A DNA stretch of 64,000 nucleotides, taken from positions 4,650,001 through 4,714,000 of the forward strand of contig NC_079241.1 in the NCBI RefSeq assembly GCF_028009165.1, given 5' to 3'. This DNA is from Akanthomyces muscarius (taxonomy: Eukaryota > Ascomycota > Sordariomycetes > Hypocreales > Cordycipitaceae). Made by a program: the position numbers and the translations under genes. Below the pieces are notes generated by a model, which made no database searches, was not told the DNA's origin, and saw only the letters and a list, made by a program, of their open reading frames with translations. Of this stretch, positions 11,868 through 24,451 are shown piece after piece (position 1 is the first letter of the stretch; each line of letters starts with the position of its first letter).

Positions 11868-13264
11868 TTATCCGTGAGAAACTTCTGTAGACTGTGTGAC
11901 CTTGATTTGGCCCAATGGCGGCTCCTCCTCATCTGTGCCCTCACCATAACGCGCGTTGGATACTTCTGTCAGCGTCTTCCCCTTGTCAGCATGCATGACA
12001 TCGAGCTCCCACCGCAGATTCTCCTCGCTTTCTGAAAGTTGCTTGAAGCCAGCCGGCGTTCTAGCATTCTTGCTCATACTGAGTGACGAAGCACCCGTAG
12101 AGTGTTTTGTATTCGCCGAAACCTTGCGACGTGATAGTTTTTCTTTCGACAGCCGCGACTTCGAGCCTCGAGAACCGCGACCAAGAGAATGGGACCACGA
12201 GCCAATCGTACGATCGAATGCAGGGCGGAGAAGAGGCGCGGACGCAACAATAATAGACACTCCGGACTGAACCATGCCAATGATGGAGATGGACACAAAG
12301 TTGTAGGTCATGTCGGAGAAGTCAAGAGTGAAGACGCTATGCAGTCGGACCACGGTAAATGCAATGGTTCTAATCTCACTTTAGCTGCGATTATAGCAAT
12401 GCTGAAGGGAGGACTCACACTAAACCCGCGCCAAACATGCAGGCAATGGCGACTTTATAAGCTCTTTTCAATCCAAGACCCCAGAGCATCTTGGCAGGAA
12501 GTGAAATGATCAAGATGTCGGTAACTATATCGACAATGCTAACTGCAGAAAATGCAACCGTCTGGTTGCCACATGAGCCTCGGCCGCTCGGATTCCAGTT
12601 CAGTGTGATCGGGTGGCAGAGAAGCAAACCCGTCAAAATGGTTTGCATCATCCAGCAAAAGTTGAGAACCATGAGAGAGTACGGGATCCAGGCGTGGTAA
12701 GATTCGAAGAATATGCGCTTGATCATCCATGTGATGCTCATTTTCGTGAATCCAAGAGTTAGGGCGTACAGAACTTGGGCGGCGAACGTAGTTTGAGAAA
12801 ATCGTGAGAGGTAATCGCCCCCGGCCAGTTGTGGGAGATGGTTGCCAGCGCCGCCAATTGTCACCACTACTGAGAAGTTAGCGGCCGATTCACGTCTATA
12901 AATTTCATTCCGCTTCAAGTCGACGCACTGCAGATGTAATTAATTCCAAGACCCCAGAAGAAAAACTGCACGAACGCATGTCAGCAAAAGCTGGCTGAGA
13001 TACGAGTAACATAGTAGCATTTCGACATACGACAGCAATGTAACACAGGATGTCTTCCATGAACCACGTAGAAACTCCTCTTATTTTTCGAGTCCAAATT
13101 CGAAGAATCGTCCATAGCGTCGCGACAACTGGCATAATAATGGCCGTGGCGATGAGACCCGCGCCGGCGGGTGTAACGGGCGGGTGGCGCTGTGTTATCA
13201 CAGGCCCATATGGGGTCGTGGCAGCCATGGCAGCAAAGTTCCGAGGGAGGGGCTGAGACGGCAT
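11868..13264 (-). CDS. Fungal rhodopsin-type seven-helix membrane protein (PTH11-related family)
   Basis: Exons on the minus strand are 13264-13031 (an internal Met at 13228 is an alternative start), 12965-12929, 12869-12421 and 12374-11868, giving about 396-408 aa. Seven hydrophobic segments are visible, including IATAIIMPVVATLWTILRIW, FFFWGLGINYI, FAAQVLYALTLGFTKMSI, YSLMVLNFCWMMQTILTGL, AVSIVDIVTDILIISLP, VAIACMFGAGL and FVSISIIGMVQSGVSIIVA. The LGFTKMSITWMIKRIF and CHPITLNWNP segments are typical of the fungal rhodopsin-domain family. The C-terminal cytosolic tail of some 115 residues is rich in Ser and Lys. No CFEM domain is present at the N-terminus. Ligand and pathway are unknown. The 37-nt exon and the fourth intron acceptor are the least certain joins. 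Confidence 0.78.
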
Positions 13265-15818
13265 TCGATCAAGGGCGCGATGATGTTTTTTTTGTTGCCC
13301 ATTACTCTGCGGTGGCTGTCTCGGTCGTCGGGCGGCGCTGGCTCAGCGCCGCTCAGCCATCACAACGAAAAGGCGGTCGAGCTAAATAGAGACGTAGATC
13401 TAGGCTCGGTCCAAAAAAAAACGTGGGATGGCTGGCGGGGGTGGGAGGATATATAAACTGCGAAAGATTAAAAAAAAAAAAAAAAAGGGAACACAGATGC
13501 GCATAGGCACCTTTCCGGTGGGTGTCCCAGTTGATGTCTCACCGCGCCACGGCCAGCTTAGTTACCGGCTAATTGAGTTGGGGGATTTGCACCCTGATTT
13601 CTTCACTTGGGGCCGATGGGCACCTTCACGAGCTTCTAGTGGGTAAATCCGATCTACCGATGAGCTGTGTCAGGGCTCGGCTCGTTCAGCTGTTGGTAGC
13701 GCGTACCGGATTGAGTAAGGATAGGAGATAGTTGCCAGTGAGCTTAGCTTTCTAGCGCAGAGCGACGGAGGGCTGTATGATCAGCACACCAGGACTGTGT
13801 TTTTCAGTACACCCATGCGGTGTCTAAGATGATCAGTAAACTCGCTCTCACAAGGAGGGAAACAGCCCGATGATGGAGCAGCTCTTTGGCTTGTGATTGA
13901 GTAGCACCGAGTCAGGGCAATTTTCCATATTTGCATAATGACTCTTGCTCTAACGATGCGGCACCTGCCCAAATGGCCGCAAGTACACGAACAAGGCTGG
14001 CTAGCCTTCAACCCATTCGAATTTCATTCCTTACCTGAAGGCTTGCCTTTACTAATTAGCACATGTGGCCCCAGAAGACTGTCGTATTGATGTTTCGCAA
14101 AAAGTAAAGCCAGCACAGGAATCGAGTAATTTTTCACCCTCATTCACAGGCTTCATCTACGGATGATGACATACGATATCGTCAGTGTATGGCCATTTAC
14201 TGGTGCGACTCTCCCATGGATGCCACACGATTGCTATATTTCGGCGCTGCCAGGGCTCAATGCAACATTGTGTACTGGTAAATACTGGTACAATCGACTA
14301 GCTCCAGCCTGGATGGAGGGGTCACTGGCCGCCAAGGTATTTTTCACAGGAACTGGAACTCACCGGTAAATTCGTCGGGGCAAAATACACAAGGCGTTGC
14401 TTTCAGCAAGTCTCAAGGAAGTCCAATGCTCTGACGTTGGACCCAACGGAACTATTGTTTGGCTACCTTTCGTATCTGCCACTGGCTTTCTTCTTCTCAC
14501 ATGTTGACAACTATCCTTAGCCACTGGCTGGTCATGTCTTTGGCATCGCTATGCGCCGTGCTCTCCTCGCGCTCCAATTGTCCAACAAGTTGTAACGTCG
14601 CCGGTGAACATGGGCCAGCGACGGCCCACCAAGGTGCAGGCGAACCATGGCGTAACTAACTATTTACCATGCCCAAAGCGCTGTCTTAGCGGAGAGCAGA
14701 CCGCGGCCCCAGGTCGAACATTCCTGCAGGCTAGGTGAGAGCAGCGCAGACCACCCAGGGGTCCCCGGTGGGCTATTTGACTGGTTCGGCACGCCTAGCC
14801 TGGGAAGCTAGGTAATTAACTTGGTGAGCTGCTTGTCTACCAGTAGGCGGTATTTTGGTTCGGCACTGACAGACCGGAATGGTGGTACAACGGTAGGTTT
14901 CCTTCTACTGAATAGAGGCAAATCACCACGCAGCATGTGCTTTAAGCTTCGCAGCAATTGGTTTCCATAAGAAAAGCCAGGTCCTGGAGCATGACATTCG
15001 GTTCTTGCCCCAACCGGTCGCCAATCCCTCTATGTTGTGGCTCTGAGACAGTGGGAAGTGGGTGCGGTGCAGCCCAAAGCACAGACTCCATGCGCCTTGA
15101 ACTGCTCACAAATCAGAAAACCCCGCCAGCTTGTTTTTATTCTGGAAGAATAGAACAAAGATAGAAACCGCAGCATAAGTAATGAACCGACCGCTCGGAC
15201 ACGCCACTCAGGTGCCTTCGTCGTGCTCTGTGGCGTTCGAGATTTGGCACTCCTTTCATACACCTGGGCGCCCAAGACGTGCTAATAATAAATTATGATA
15301 CCTAACACCTAAGTTAACGTTAGTTACTGATTTCGCTAGACGTTCGGACAATTCTAGATCATATGACGCTTACCAGGCTTATTAGTAGCCAGTTAGACGT
15401 GTCCAGAGCTTCCGCACTTTGGCTGCCATTAGCTAGAAGAGAGATTCCTTGCTCTGGCCTTGGTTCCCCCGAAGCTGCCGCCACCAACGTAGCCAGAGTA
15501 CCCCCGCTAATCGCATGCAACTCATGCTGGTTGTTTATTGCGGTTGCCCAGCTAATGCACATAAGTTACGCGATGTTGCACTAGCAAGCCTTATTTGGGC
15601 CAGGTGCTCGTTAGAATTACCAGCAGACGCTTAACTGCCGGCTGCGGAGCTGCGCTGCAGACCACGCTTTGACAGCCTATATTGGCATGCCCACTCGCTG
15701 GCCTTATTCCGTTCTCGTCAGCGTTGCTGTTATCATCGCCAACTGTCGCCCCGCGGCCTCCTGCAACCACATAATGCTACGCGCTGGACCAGGTTGCTAA
15801 CCAGCTACGAGGCTAGAT
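13265..15818. other. Gene-free 2.5-kb stretch
   Basis: No frame on either strand shows family similarity over this 2.5 kb. There is an A-tract at 13469-13487 and AT-rich DNA around 15280-15360. The base pattern has many scattered stops in all frames. Old repeat DNA damaged by point mutation is possible but not shown. Confidence 0.5.
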
Positions 15819-17660
15819 ATGACACAAGAGGAAGATAACATCGTGTCGTCGAGTATGCTTTGGGACTACATCTTTGTGGGAGGTGGACTCTCGGCGGCGG
15901 TCACCTCCAATCGCTTGCTCAACCACGACCCGGCGCTCAAGATCCTAGTTGTTGAAGCTGGCGCGAATGCGAACAATGACCCGAGCGTGACATACCCGAA
16001 CTCAACCAATCTAATAGGTGGTGAATACGACTGGAAATACAAGACTGTTCCTCAATTTCATCTTGGCAACCGACAAATTGACCTGCCTTGCGGCAAAGCG
16101 CTCGGTGGTGGCACCGTCATCAACTCCGGTAAGCTCTACTCTCCGCCATCTTGACCTTGGTGCGCATCGCTGCTAAAGAGTATCCATGGGGAAACTGGCT
16201 TATTTTCTAATACACCGGTATAGGAGGATGGAGCCGTGGTGCCAAGCGCGATTACGACCTTTGGGCAGAAACGGTTGGCGATCATCGCTGGAGCTACGAC
16301 GGCCTGCTTCCTTACTTCCGCGAAACTGAGAGGGTGGCCAATGCCTCAATCAACCCCGAACAGCACGGCACAAATGGGCCTGTTTACATTCAAGGTGTCG
16401 TCTCGACCGAGCGCGAATATCCATTGCGCGAAAAGGTGCTTGACTCCTGGAAAGACGTTGGTGTCAACATGCTGCCTCATCTAGATGGAAACGCCGGCGA
16501 GCCAAATGGCGTCGGCGACTTGTTTGAAAGCAAACATGAGGGCCGTCGTCAAATTGCATCAGTTGTGTACCCACTCGATGGGATTTCAGTACTGACCGAC
16601 ACACTGGTGGCCAAGATACTTTTGGGGCCCAATTCCGACAATCACCGACCCCATCGTGCAGTCGGCATCCAGCTCGCCAACGGCACCGAGATCAACGCTC
16701 AGGAAATCATTCTCTCTGCTGGTGCTGTACGCACTCCCCAAATTCTCATGCTTTCTGGTATTGGACCCCCTTTAGAGTTAGCCAAGCACAGCATCTCCGC
16801 CCAGGTCATTGCCCCGGATGTGGGAAAGCATTTAACTGACCACGGTCTCTTTCGCATCATGTGGAAATTGAAGGACCCTTCCGCTGGATACGCAATCGGC
16901 TCAGGCAACCCTTTATTCAATGAGGTACAGTATGGATGGGGTACGCCTACTGATTTCCTCGTCTCTGCCGGTGTTAGTGATAAAGAGGGCCTTGCAAAGG
17001 CTATCGAAGAGGACGAGGGTCAAAAACCCGATTCAAAGACACATCCGCTGCTTAAAGAAGAGCGAACGTTTAACGAATACGTTCTTCTGTATGCTGGTCT
17101 ACCGGACGGGTCAACTCTTACCTCTGCCATCATCAATCTTCTGCCAACATCACGAGGCAGTGTAACGCTTGCCTCTGCCGACATTGGAGATGCTCCATTG
17201 GTTGACCCCAACTACCATGCGACTGCAGTAGACAGATTTATTGCGCGAGATGGAATGCGACGTCTCATTGCGCTGACTTTGGGACACACTCCTTTGGGCC
17301 GCGATATCCTTGACGGCGATGTGGGCGCCCCTGGCTTTGATGAGCCCTTCACGACTGATTCTACAGATGACTACATCGAAAAGCGATTCGCCGCTGGTCT
17401 TGGGTAGGTTTAAAGCATCATTGGAACATATATGCGTAGTTGCTAACACAAGGAGTAGTTCAACCTACCATCCCATGGGCACAGCGGCAATGGGCAAAGT
17501 CGTCGACACCAAGTTGCGCGTCAAGGGGGTGGCAGGACTCCGTGTTGTTGACACTTCCGTTTTCCCTGTTGTCATTACGGCCCATTTGCAGGTCGCCACC
17601 TATGCCATGGCCAACTTGGCAGCGGACCTTATTTACAATGAGCGCAAATGCCATAAATAG
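15819..17660 (+). CDS. GMC-family FAD oxidoreductase (glucose/choline/aryl-alcohol oxidase-like)
   Basis: Three exons (15819-16128, 16224-17403, 17459-17660) join in phase to about 563 aa. The N-terminal dinucleotide fold reads YIFVGGGLSAAV with VVEAGA ending strand two. GMC signature 1 is in PCGKALGGGTVINSGGWSRG and signature 2 in GAVRTPQILMLSGIGPP. The catalytic His pair falls at STYHPMGT (His501) and ITAHLQVATYA (His539). The substrate is not readable: the family includes glucose oxidases, aryl-alcohol oxidases and dehydrogenases. No signal peptide is visible at the chosen Met; a short acidic leader MTQEEDNIVSS precedes the fold, so it may be intracellular. The next gene is a secreted beta-glucosidase, 0.9 kb downstream on the same strand; a functional link through glucose is only a suggestion. 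Confidence 0.88.
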
Positions 17661-18564
17661 ACGACCGAAACGCTTACGAATTGAAACCGACCTGCGCTGT
17701 CTCAACTTCTATTTAGTCATGTGCTCGAGGGAAGAACGGCCATGACTAACGTCTCCTCACCTGTGGTCTCGGCGCGCACTTCGTCCTTTTCACGATCCTA
17801 CTACGTCAGTACTCTAGTTGCGAATCGCTCGCGACATTAATAAGAGGGATCAAACTTGAAACATCTTGTGTTATGAGAAACTTTTGAAATCGCTCAAGAA
17901 ATGTGTGAGCATTTTCCCTGGAGTGCTGCGAAACAATGGCAAGCTTCGATACGGCACTATATTAGCTTCCACGAAAGAGGCAACCTGATCGTCGTTGCCT
18001 ACAGTAGCAACTGTGACTGGCCCATTTACACCGCAATTTCGCTATTCCATTGAGATACGCCGAACCCCCGCACATATGGGTTGTATCATTGGCATTAGGC
18101 TCAGAAAATGACTGCTATTTTCGGCTCCCGAAGACTTCGTATGAACGACCGAAATTTGTTAGTTCTTTGGTGGGGGTCAATTGGGCTGTCCCGGGGGCAG
18201 CGGAAGGTGATCCGATTAGCACGGCTTCCTTACCCACGAGGCTGGTCTTTGCGCTTTGGCTTGCCGGCACCAAAATAAAGCTGGGCTTGGTGTTGTCCAT
18301 TGCCCCCTTGCTACACCGCATGCCCAGCCGTTTTTGGGTGTCTGGACGAAATCCCCCCCCCAACATCCACAGCTGGCCATCAACGTCATAGGGCGGTTCA
18401 TCGGTCCGAATTTGCGGCACTGGTCCCTGACCCCAACCACCACGCCGCTAGAGACTTTGATCACCACTAGCACAGCAATTGGGCTGTCTATTTAACAAGA
18501 CCCTGCGCCAGTTCGCTAGCTGTAGCGGGACTCTATTCCATACCCAGGGTAATATTTTTGCATC
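17661..18564. promoter_or_regulatory. Intergenic region upstream of the beta-glucosidase gene
   Basis: About 900 bp between two plus-strand genes, with no recognised gene. The sequence just before the ATG at 18565 should hold the promoter. A C-tract lies at 18353-18361. Confidence 0.4.
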
Positions 18565-20970
18565 ATGAAGATCCCTTTGAGCAGCTATGGCCTTGCCATC
18601 CTTTTGCTGCCGGCAGCCATCGCCGAGCGAGCGACCTCGCCGGACGTGTATCCAACTCGTGAGTTTGTTCATTCTACAGGAAACAGTATTTCGGTGCGAG
18701 CGTAACGCTGATAATTTCTTGCCTGGTGAGTAGCCCAAGGCAAAGGCGAAGGACAATGGGCCGCCGCCTACGAGAGCGCCCGGGCGTTGGTCGGCCAGAT
18801 GACCCTGGACGAAAAGGTCAACATTACCCGTGGCTTCAAAGCGGATAACATATGCGCCGGCACCACGGGCTCTGTCCCGCGACTCAACTGGCCGGGCATG
18901 TGCCTGCACGATGCCGGCAACGGAGTCAGGGCTGCGGAGCTTGTCAACGCGTACCCCTCGGCGCTGCACTCGGGCGCAAGTTGGGACAGAAATCTCACGC
19001 ACCAGCGCGGATTCCATATGGGAGGCGAGTTCAAAGGAAAGGGCATCAATATTGCTCTTGGTCCTAATGCTGGGCCACTCGGACGCACGCCTCTCGGAGG
19101 TCGAAACTGGGAAGGCTTCTCGGTTGATCCTTACCTGTCTGGCCAACTCAACGCCGAAACCATTACCGGTATCCAGAAAGCCGGCGTGATTGCCAACATC
19201 AAGGTATGTCCTCCAGAGCAACTAAATGGAATAGCTGCTGACACAGTAAAGCACTTCATTGCGAATGAGCAAGAGACCTACCGCCGTCCCTACTTTGGAG
19301 TCGAAGCTGCCTCTTCTAATGTCGATGACAAGACACTGCATGAATACTATCTGTGGCCATTCATGGATGGTGTTCATGCAGGCGTCGGGTCTGTCATGTG
19401 CTCATATAACCGTATCAACAACACTTACGGCTGCGAGAATAGCAAGCTTATGAATGGCCTGCTAAAGGGCGAGCTTGCCTTTGACGGCTTCGTCATGTTG
19501 GACTGGAACGCCCAGCACAACTTGAACAGTGCCAACGCCGGCCTCGATATGCTCATGCCGATGGGTGGGACCTGGGGCCAGAATCTGACAGATGCCGTCC
19601 ACAATGGCACTGTAGCCGAGGAGCGTGTGGCGGACATGGCCACGAGAATTGTTGCCTCTTGGTATCTCGTCGGCCAGGACAGCTTCCCCGAGCCTGGTAT
19701 TGGTATGAAGAACCTCACCGAGCCTCATGAGTTGGTTGACGCCCGTACCCCTGAATCCAAGCCCGTCCTCATGGAAGGTGCCATCACTGGCCATGTCTTG
19801 CTGAAAAACACCAACAATGCGCTGCCTTTCAAGGGGAAGCAAAAGATGCTGTCCGTCTTTGGCTACGATGCTGCCCTGCCAGAGACGAAGAACACGGATG
19901 TCCTGTTCCAGCTGGGGTACTACTCTTCGCAAGAGATGGCCCAGGCTGTCTTGGGCACGGAAGCGCACTTTGACCAAGCTGGCCGTGGTGGCACCATCAT
20001 CAGCGGTGGCCGTGCCGCTGCCACCGCTCCCTCATACATAATTGATCCTCTCAATGCTATTCAGCAGCGTGCAGTTGAGGACGGTACGTGGGTCAACTGG
20101 GACACAAAGTCGTTTGATCCTCCTGTCAACCCGGCGTCAAATGCCTGCCTCGTCTTCATCAATGCCATCTCAACCGAGGGCTGGGATCGAGATGGACTTC
20201 ATGACGACTTCAGTGACGGCCTCGTGCGCAACGTCGCTTCCAAGTGCGGCAATACTATTGTCGTCGTTCACGCATCTGGCATCCGCCTCGTTGACCAGTG
20301 GATCGAGCATCCCAACATCACCGCCGCCGTCATCGCCCACGTGCCCGGCCAGGACAGCGGCCGCGCCATTGTCAAGCTTCTCTACGGCGAGGAAGGCTTC
20401 TCGGGCAAGCTTCCCTACACCATTGCCAAGAACGAATCTGATTACGCCGTCTACAAGCCTTGCGGCCTCACTCACAAGGGCGACACGGATCCACAATGCG
20501 ACTACACCGAGGGTCAGTTCCTCGACTACCGCGCCTTCGATGCCAAGAATATTACGCCGCGCTTCGAGTTTGGCTACGGTCTAAGCTACACCACCTTCAG
20601 CTACTCGTCTATTTCCATCGCCGCGCACAGCGTTCGCAAATGCGTCAGCACTGCTCTGGACGAGCTGTTTGAGGTCGTCGCCAGCGTGCATGCCAACGTC
20701 GTCAACTCGGGCGCCGTCGCTGGTCAGGAAATTGCCCAGCTCTACCTTGGCATTCCTGGAGCGCCACCAAAGCAGCTACGAGGCTTTGAGAAGCTGGGAC
20801 TGCAGCCTGGGGAGACTGGCAAGGTAACTTTTGAGCTAACCAAGCGAGATTTAAGTCAGTGGGATGTTGTGCAGCAGAAATGGGTTTTGCACCCCGGTGA
20901 TTACAAGATATATGTCGGCGCCAGTAGCAGAGACATTCGCCTTACTGGCAATATTGTAGTGAGCACATAG
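18565..20970 (+). CDS. Secreted beta-glucosidase, glycoside hydrolase family 3
   Basis: This enzyme hydrolyses terminal beta-D-glucosidic bonds, as in cellobiose breakdown outside the cell. Exons 18565-18658, 18734-19203 and 19252-20970 give about 760 aa. The first 20 residues (MKIPLSSYGLAILLLPAAIA) form a signal peptide. GH3 hallmarks are visible: LDEKVNITRG, NWPGMCLHDAGNGVR, ALGPNAGPLGRTPLGGRNWEGF, IKHFIANEQETYRR and the nucleophile segment FDGFVMLDW (Asp272). The C-terminal sandwich begins near LLKNTNNALPF, and a fibronectin-type III domain ends the protein (GQEIAQLYLGIPG, LRGFEKL). The second intron (19204-19251) is 48 nt and free of in-frame stops, so an unspliced reading adds 16 residues within the conserved IK-HFIANEQE segment. 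Many family members have Ser where this one has Leu before the nucleophile Asp. Confidence 0.93.
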
Positions 20971-21110
20971 AGGAGCTGGTGATGATTGTGCAGGATGCGC
21001 TGTCACATTATACAGACATGACGAATATAACGATATCGAGTGAGAATTTGTTCCATAATGCATGCTGCTTCATAATATCCAATAAAGCTGTTCATATATG
21101 TGTAAATGCC

Positions 21111-22651
21111 TTATTCCTCTGGATGCTTCTCGATTCCCTCGCGAAGGATTTCGATTTGCTTCTTGATTTCCACCCAAAGCTTAAAATGCTCCAGGTCAAC
21201 ATCGTCACGGCTGGTCGGATCGACCACGCCAACCCACTCATCGGCTAAATCAACCGTGGCTACGCCGTATTCATCATCACTGACGCCGTCATTGCTTCCA
21301 TCGGCACCCTCATGACGGGCAATTGCAAGCAAGGCAGCGACGAATGCCTCTTGCATATATGCAAAGCTGAAGTCGTCGGTAATCTTGGCAATAGCCTCAC
21401 ACAGCTTGTCGGGAAATTCGATGGACTTGTTGCTCGCAAGCTTAGACTGCCAAAAATGGCAGTAGGCAATGCGCTCCTTGAGATTTGGGTTCGGAAAGAA
21501 GTACTTGCGGTCGAAGCGCGAGGGGCGTTTCTACAATTGCCTCTTTAGTGGTGAAATGAGCATATGGTGGGCGTGAGGGTCTACTTACGGCGATACCAGG
21601 GTCCAGGCGATCAAGGTGATTGGTACTTCCAATCATGAAGATGCCATCATTCGACTGAAGGCCGTCCACTTCGTTGAGGAAATAGCTCCGCACGCTATCC
21701 GAGACGAGCGAGTCCAGGTCTTCAAAAACGAGATAGCAAGGAGCGAACTGTCTAGCAAGAGAAAATATCTTCTTGATGGAATCCTCCGGGCCAAAGAACT
21801 ACAGCAGTCGTTAGTATGGGTGACGTTGTGGACAGGACTTGTCGACTTACTGAAGCAAGAGTTCGCACATAGAGTGTAGGAACCTCGGGTTTGAGATTGT
21901 ACAGTGTGTGCATCATGGCCTTGATAGAAATTGTTTTTCCGTTGCCAGGTGGCCCGTAGTAAATGATGCCTCGCTTCCAAGGGACTTTGAGGTTCTGGTA
22001 CGTGCTGCGCGATCGGAAAAACGACAAGTGGTCGTCAATGAGTGCCTTCTTCATGTCCTCGTCCAGAATGACAGACTCCCACTCCGCTTTCATGACGCTC
22101 GCGTAGAGACCGGCATCCTTTCGCCAGAAGCCGCCATCAAACACCCAAATCTCGTCGTGCAGCACGCTGCCCCAAGTACCGGCCGCCTGGATGAGCGCGT
22201 CGGTCTTGTCCTCATCCGTGGAAAGTATGTAATATGTATCTTCAATGTCGTACATGCCATCCTGCGTCTTGGCCAAGTAGACGATGAATTCATGGTCCTT
22301 GTACTTGTAGAGAAACTTGCCAAACGTGGGGACGCGGGCAACGACACCGCTGCCACTGCCGCGCTTTGCCGCTGGCAAAAACATCTTGTGCCCGAGCGAG
22401 GCCGGGACGCCGGCCTCGCCCGTGTCATCTTCGACCTCGGCGAAGCTGGCCTGGCCGCTAAAGGCGTATGCCAAGATGTTGGCGGTCCGCGCGGGGACAA
22501 TGCTCAGATGCAGCGCGGGGTATTGCCTCTTCAACGCTGTCGCGAGGACTGCGTCGGTGTTGTTGCGCTTGGCGCTAGAGTGCTTAAAGTATTGTCGGAC
22601 GGCCTCGCTGTCGGGCGAGGAGCCAGATTTGCTGCCCTTGTGCCTCTCCAT
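21111..22651 (-). CDS. BCS1-like mitochondrial AAA ATPase
   Basis: Exons on the minus strand are 22651-21851, 21798-21589 and 21530-21111, giving about 476 aa. An upstream in-frame Met at 22711 would add a Lys-rich start and 20 residues. A divergent BCS1-type N-terminal region precedes the AAA module. Walker A reads YYGPPGNGKT, Walker B is in CYLVFEDLDSLV, sensor 1 in GIFMIGSTNHLDRLDPGIA, and the arginine segment in KRPSRFDRKYFF after splicing. BCS1 proteins help insert the Rieske protein into complex III, but fungi carry many paralogs of unknown role, and this one has an atypical N-terminal half with no clear single membrane anchor. It should not be read as the essential BCS1. Confidence 0.85.
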
Positions 22652-23119
22652 GCTGTCACTAATAGATGATGGATGACTTTGCGATGCTTTTTTTTTTTTG
22701 CTAACATGCAAATGCAGCGCGATGGCAAGTAGATGTTGGTAGTTGATTACAATGCTGGAGCCTGTCGGCGCTGACGTCGCCGACCCCTCTTGCCTCAGCC
22801 CTGTCGGGGCCTACAGCCTTGTGCACGATAGATACACTTGAAGCGTGTCGCCATCAACCGATTCAATCAGAAGATCCATGTGCATATTTTGGACGGGAAA
22901 ATAAAGCCTCCGTGGTGCGTGATCTTCTTCCGGACTGTGCTCCCTGTCTTCACCGCCAGAATGTTTGCAGTTACGTGTTAGTCCAGTCGTCCCTCGTCGG
23001 TTCGTAGATGGCCTCTCGGAAAGCAATCATTAACTCCGACGGCTATCACAAAGCGAGTACGATTGTCAGTAACAGTTCTTTTCATTATGAAATAGTTCTC
23101 ATCTAACCAGCTAGTTCTA
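22652..23119. other. Spacer between the AAA ATPase and alpha/beta hydrolase genes
   Basis: About 470 bp with no recognised gene. It contains a run of T at 22690-22699 just before the alternative AAA start. It should include the promoter of the AAA gene and the 3' end of the hydrolase transcript. Confidence 0.4.
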
Positions 23120-24451
23120 TTATTGCGTCTCTGTGCCATGAATATTGGCAGCAATCTCCTTCCAAATGTCGAATCCAACGACCAGCCCATCATGGCCAGA
23201 CCCAGCAATGGTTTTGGAGCTAAAACCAAAAGCATCGTCAAATTCACTCGGCGTACCTCGCCAGCATTTTTCGACATATTCACGTCCGCCCTCGCCCACA
23301 ATGTGATCCGTGGAGGCGAAGAACGCCATCACCTTCAATTTCGCAGCCGAGCCTCCATCTGCATGATTCCCGTTTCTTGACCGCTCTTGCTGAGCGAGTT
23401 CTTTAACAAAGACTGCATAGTTGTCTGCCTTGCCCCAGCTGCCCGGCGGTGCTTTGCGGGCGCAGTGGCGAGCTTCGTCACTGGAGCCAACGGTGCTTTC
23501 TGAAAAGATGTGCTCCACCGTCTGAAGTTGAAGAGCGCCTTGAAATTTGAGGGGTAGGCCGCATTCGCTTTCAAGTTTCAAAGAGTTGGCTCTATCCCAA
23601 CTCTGAACAGTTTCTTCCTCCTCCTCCGACCGTCGTCCCATCCCAAAAGCGTCAAACACAGCTTCGCTACTCGATACAGTCGACATCATGCCACGAGCAG
23701 CGAAGCGGCTCAGTCCATTGAATAGCGAGTATGCGGGGGAGGGAATCCATTGAGCTGCCTGCATCAGTGTCATTTTGGAGTGTTGCGGGTCAACCCATGG
23801 TGCTGGTTATTGTGTAAGCGATTGAGCCTATTCCTTCATCGCGTCGACACACATACCTAGCAAGACGGCCATCGGTCGCTCGGGATCGAGAATGCCTCTA
23901 CAACTGTAGAGTAAGTTGAGCGCGTAGACGGTCCCAGCACAGTGTGTGACTATGGTAATGTGAGGGATATTCAGGTGCGCAAGGAGCAACGGGATGATCT
24001 CAACCCAGATGTCAACTCGTTTTTCAACAGGAACCGTTGTAGAGCTACCAAATCCCGGCCTGAAAATGCGTTAGCTACAACTTGCAACATTTTTCATTTC
24101 AGTATACTTGGCCTTCGCATACCTGTCAACAGTGAGCACGCGAATCCCCAGGTGCTTTGCCAAGGCGTGCAAGTGTACTCCCACATAGCGGGAGGCAAAT
24201 AGGCCTGGATGAAATACTACAACCGGAGCCTGTGTAGCGCCAGATTGCTCTTCCAGCGACACGCCAACATCGCTGTAGCTAAAAGTCAAGGCACCATGGC
24301 TGGCCGTGGCCGGTACCGTGAACTTTTTGTGGAAGCTATCCCGCGAGATGTACGCGCCTGCTTCGGCGCGCGCGGATGGTGGTGGATCTTGAGCGGCCAT
24401 CTCCGGAATGTGTGGATTGTATCCAGCAAGCTTTTGTTTCCTCAAGTGCAC
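23120..24451 (-). CDS. Alpha/beta hydrolase with Cys at the nucleophile position
   Basis: Exons on the minus strand are 24451-24123, 24059-23857 and 23802-23120, joining in phase to about 404 aa (about 387 aa if the Met at 24400 is used). The fold shows the oxyanion segment VVVFHPGLFASRYVG, then RVLTVDRPGFGSST across the first intron, and the nucleophile elbow TIVTHCAGTVYAL. The usual Gly-x-Ser-x-Gly is replaced by Thr-His-Cys-Ala-Gly, with Cys150 in the nucleophile place. The acid residue is likely in FFASTDHIVGEG and the His in IAGSGHDGL. Cys nucleophiles are known in dienelactone hydrolases (established knowledge), so the protein may still be active. The substrate is unknown. Confidence 0.8.
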
